From Lachnospiraceae bacterium UBA3863 (lineage in GTDB: Bacteria; Bacillota; Clostridia; Lachnospirales; Lachnospiraceae): a stretch of DNA of 6,413 nucleotides. The stretch is taken from the NCBI GenBank assembly GCA_002392385.1, contig DGGX01000050.1:1-6413 (forward strand). The letters are read 5' to 3'. Both the position numbers and the translations under genes were made by a program. Under the pieces are notes generated by a model. That model was not told the origin of the DNA. It saw only the letters and a list, made by a program, of their open reading frames with translations, and did no database searches. Shown piece by piece: positions 5,330 to 6,413 of the stretch; position 1 is the first letter of the stretch, and each line of letters starts with the position of its first letter.

Positions 5330-5424
5330 CCTTCAGCCCGGCCGACTGCCGGATCTCAGCCTTTCAGTCCGATTGACTGACTGCCGGTTCTCAGCCCTTC
5401 AGTCCGTTCGACTGCCGGATCATG
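5330..5424 (-). repeat. Three tandem imperfect repeats at the end of the FakA-like gene
   Basis: Units of about 30-35 bases lie at 5330-5359, 5360-5394 and 5396-5424, each built as CCTTCAG, a spacer, GACTGCCGG and TCTCAG or similar. The third unit is the last codons of the FakA-like gene (IRQSNGLKG); its stop (5391-5393) falls in the second unit. Each holds arms CAGTC/GACTG with exactly five bases between: 5334-5348, 5365-5379 and 5400-5414. In the first unit the arm is CAGCC, which on the minus-strand RNA keeps pairing through a G-U pair. The second unit has an extra CTGA. Confidence 0.75.
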
Positions 5425-5681
5425 TCCTCCACGACGATGTCGTAGATCTCTCCGACGGAATTGCAGTATTCCAGGATCTTCCAGGGCTCGTTGGTGTGGA
5501 AGTGGATCTTGATGAGATCCTCGTCGCCGGCGGCGATCAGGCTGTTCCCCTCAAAATGCTCCGTAATATAATCCGCGATCTCGTCCTCGTCGAGGTCCTC
5601 ATCCCGACGGTCGATCAGGAGCTGTGTGTCATAGCGATATGCGAACTGATCGTCCTCGGCATCTATAGATTTGATTCCCAT
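5391..5681 (-). CDS. Free-standing FakA/DAK-phosphatase C-terminal domain protein
   Basis: A 96-residue protein resembling only the C-terminal domain of FakA (the YloV/DAK2-type fatty acid kinase subunit) and sometimes labelled 'kinase to dihydroxyacetone kinase'. Matching segments are YRYDTQLLID (about 15-24), GNSLIAAGDEDLIKIHFHTNEP (45-66, with the characteristic HFHTN) and LEYCNSVGEIYDIVVEDMIRQ (70-90). The ATP-binding DAK2 kinase part is absent, and the gene is not a fragment of a longer frame: the ATG at 5681 has its own AAGGAG (5687-5692) 5 bases upstream and a promoter. It therefore has no kinase activity of its own; a binding or regulatory role in lipid metabolism is a guess. It is first in the operon with the small peptide and ybaK. 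The end of the coding region lies in a tandem repeat. Confidence 0.75.
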   Translation of the reverse strand: MGIKSIDAEDDQFAYRYDTQLLIDRRDEDLDEDEIADYITEHFEGNSLIAAGDEDLIKIHFHTNEPWKILEYCNSVGEIYDIVVEDMIRQSNGLKG

Positions 5682-5734
5682 GCTCTCTCCTTCCGGAATT
5701 GGTGACTCTTTCTGCCTGTGCAGTGACTATATCC

Positions 5735-5743
5735 TTTATACCA
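5735..5743 (-). promoter_or_regulatory. Candidate extended -10 promoter for the FakA-like/peptide/ybaK operon
   Basis: On the minus strand TGGTATAAA is an extended -10 (TG-N-TATAAA). No good -35 lies 17 bases upstream, which fits an extended -10 promoter. The leader would be about 47 nt. Confidence 0.45.
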
Positions 5744-5764
5744 TATCCGGCGGCATTTTACCAC

Positions 5765-5777
5765 AGGGGGTCCCCCT
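5765..5777. promoter_or_regulatory. Palindrome AGGGGGTCCCCCT in the divergent region
   Basis: Perfect six-base arms around one central base, just upstream of the -35 position of the FakA-like operon promoter. Its place suits a regulator binding site; there is no direct evidence of function. Confidence 0.3.
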
Positions 5778-5796
5778 AAGATACACTTTAGAGTGA

Positions 5797-5838
5797 AACC
5801 TGCAGGTTCTTGACCGCGGCTCTTCTTTTCAGTATCCT
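5797..5838 (+). promoter_or_regulatory. Candidate promoter of the ABC exporter with adjoining palindrome
   Basis: TTGACC (5810-5815) and TATCCT (5833-5838) are spaced by 17 bases. The perfect 12-base palindrome AACCTGCAGGTT (5797-5808) abuts the -35 and could be an operator. A second candidate, TTGGTT-17-TATTGT (5838-5866), overlaps it; the sequence does not decide between them. Confidence 0.4.
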
Positions 5839-5841
5839 TGG

Positions 5842-5868
5842 TTATTGTAATATCTCCGCTTATTGTAA
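5842..5868 (+). repeat. Direct repeat TTATTGTAA, 18 bases apart
   Basis: Copies at 5842-5850 and 5860-5868 lie in the promoter/leader region of the ABC exporter. Each carries short symmetric arms (TATT and AATA). The spacing of nearly two helix turns is typical of paired protein sites, but the region is AT-rich, which raises the chance level. Confidence 0.35.
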
Positions 5869-5882
5869 ATAGAAGCATTGCC

Positions 5883-5912
5883 GACTGTCCTGCACGGATC
5901 CGCGGAACAGTC
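5883..5912 (+). other. Leader dyad of the ABC exporter
   Basis: GACTGT (5883-5888) and ACAGTC (5907-5912) are inverted arms enclosing 18 bases that contain the palindrome CGGATCCG. It lies in the expected 5' untranslated region, about 40 bases before the start codon, and has no U-run. Confidence 0.3.
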
Positions 5913-5950
5913 CGCAGAAGTAAGAAATCATACAGGAAAGGTCATTCCGC

Positions 5951-6413
5951 ATGCCTGAAACGATACCGACAACTGAACAGAAAAGTGCCCCGCAGCGATT
6001 TCCGGACAGCCTGTCCCTGGTGCGCTTCTTCCTGCGGGGGAGCGTCCGGTTTTTTGTCCTGAGCATGCTGTGCGCCTGCATGGTCTCCTTCCTGGAGATG
6101 CTGAGTCCCAGGATCGTGACCTTTGCCGTGGACAGCGTGATCGGATCGGCCCCGGCGGACCTTCCGGCCCCGCTCCTGGCCTTCCTGGAGGCCCACGGCG
6201 GCCTCGCCATGCTCCGGAGCAGCCTCTGGCCGGTGACGGGCGCCCTGGTGGCCGTCTCCCTGCTGGCCGCCCTCTTCCGCTATCTCTTCCGCCTCCTCAA
6301 CGCGGCGGGGTCGGAAAGATTCGTCAAAAGAATGCGGGACAGTCTCTACGCCCATATTCAGAAGCTTCCCTATCGGTGGCACAGTGAGAACAGCACCGGC
6401 GACATCATCCAGC
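5951..6413 (+). CDS. ABC transporter, fused permease/ATPase exporter type (partial, runs off right edge)
   Basis: The 154 visible codons are the start of a type-IV ABC exporter half-transporter. A hydrophilic, proline-containing N-terminus (1-20) is followed by helix 1 (about 32-60, ending in RIVTFAVDSVIG), an external loop, and helix 2 (about 93-115). The hallmark cytoplasmic loop is ERFVKRMRDSLYAHIQKLP then YRWHSENSTGDIIQ (about 122-154), which joins the first coupling helix. The ATPase domain would follow outside the window, so substrate (lipid, peptide or drug) cannot be assigned. The ATG at 5951 has AGGAAAGG (5934-5941) about 9 bases upstream. The gene is divergent from the FakA-like operon, with 269 bases between. 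Codon use is strongly GC-rich, unlike its AT-rich leader. Confidence 0.85.
   Translation, partial: MPETIPTTEQKSAPQRFPDSLSLVRFFLRGSVRFFVLSMLCACMVSFLEMLSPRIVTFAVDSVIGSAPADLPAPLLAFLEAHGGLAMLRSSLWPVTGALVAVSLLAALFRYLFRLLNAAGSERFVKRMRDSLYAHIQKLPYRWHSENSTGDIIQ

Noticed and set aside
5330..5424. CRISPR array
   Set aside because: Three short, imperfect, directly adjoining units without unique spacers, one of them inside a coding end.
4577..5705. Plus-strand frames across ybaK and the FakA-like gene, the second with repetitive LPDL-type segments
   Set aside because: They are antisense to recognised genes; the repeated residues come from the tandem DNA repeats at 5330-5424.

Overview
The window reads as GC-rich chromosomal DNA from a clostridial Bacillota, most likely a Lachnospiraceae-type anaerobe. 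This is inferred from gene content: an Opp/Dpp peptide permease operon, a cytidylate kinase-like gene, a clostridial-style NudC, an aldo/keto reductase with ferredoxin cysteines, a free-standing FakA C-terminal domain, and strong AGGAGG-like ribosome sites with GTG/ATG starts. There are no rRNA or tRNA genes, no insertion sequence and no CRISPR array. No gene-free stretch exceeds 300 bases; the longest are 1848-2142 and 5682-5950, both divergent promoter regions.

Left (1-2142): on the minus strand, oppB (921-1847) is followed by oppC (804 to beyond the left edge), two permease subunits of an ABC peptide importer. A candidate promoter lies at 2021-2049. Between it and oppB is a leader of about 165 nt containing a terminator-shaped hairpin (1882-1910) that could be replaced by an alternative pairing with an upstream GTCCGC, so it looks like an attenuator. 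Divergent from it is a cytidylate kinase-like gene (2143-2493) that lacks the C-terminal part of its family and is probably a remnant.

Middle (2509-4634): nudC (minus), an NAD(H) pyrophosphatase with zinc ribbon and Nudix box, is divergent from a 4Fe-4S aldo/keto reductase (plus). The reductase has an intact catalytic tetrad, two cysteine clusters and a strong terminator at 4594-4634. The last codons and stop of the reductase gene are repeated 47 bases downstream.

Right (4640-5743, minus): a probable operon of three genes. It encodes a 96-residue free-standing FakA/DAK-phosphatase C-terminal domain, an unannotated 30-residue hydrophobic peptide with a GTG start and a strong ribosome site, and a YbaK/EbsC aminoacyl-tRNA deacylase. 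Short hairpin-forming repeats (CAGTC-N5-GACTG) occur three times at the end of the first gene and once just before ybaK. At the far right a divergent ABC exporter half (5951 onward) runs off the edge.

The strongest candidates for something undescribed are the oppB leader, the gene-boundary repeats of the right-hand operon, and the small peptide. None amounts to clear evidence of a new system.
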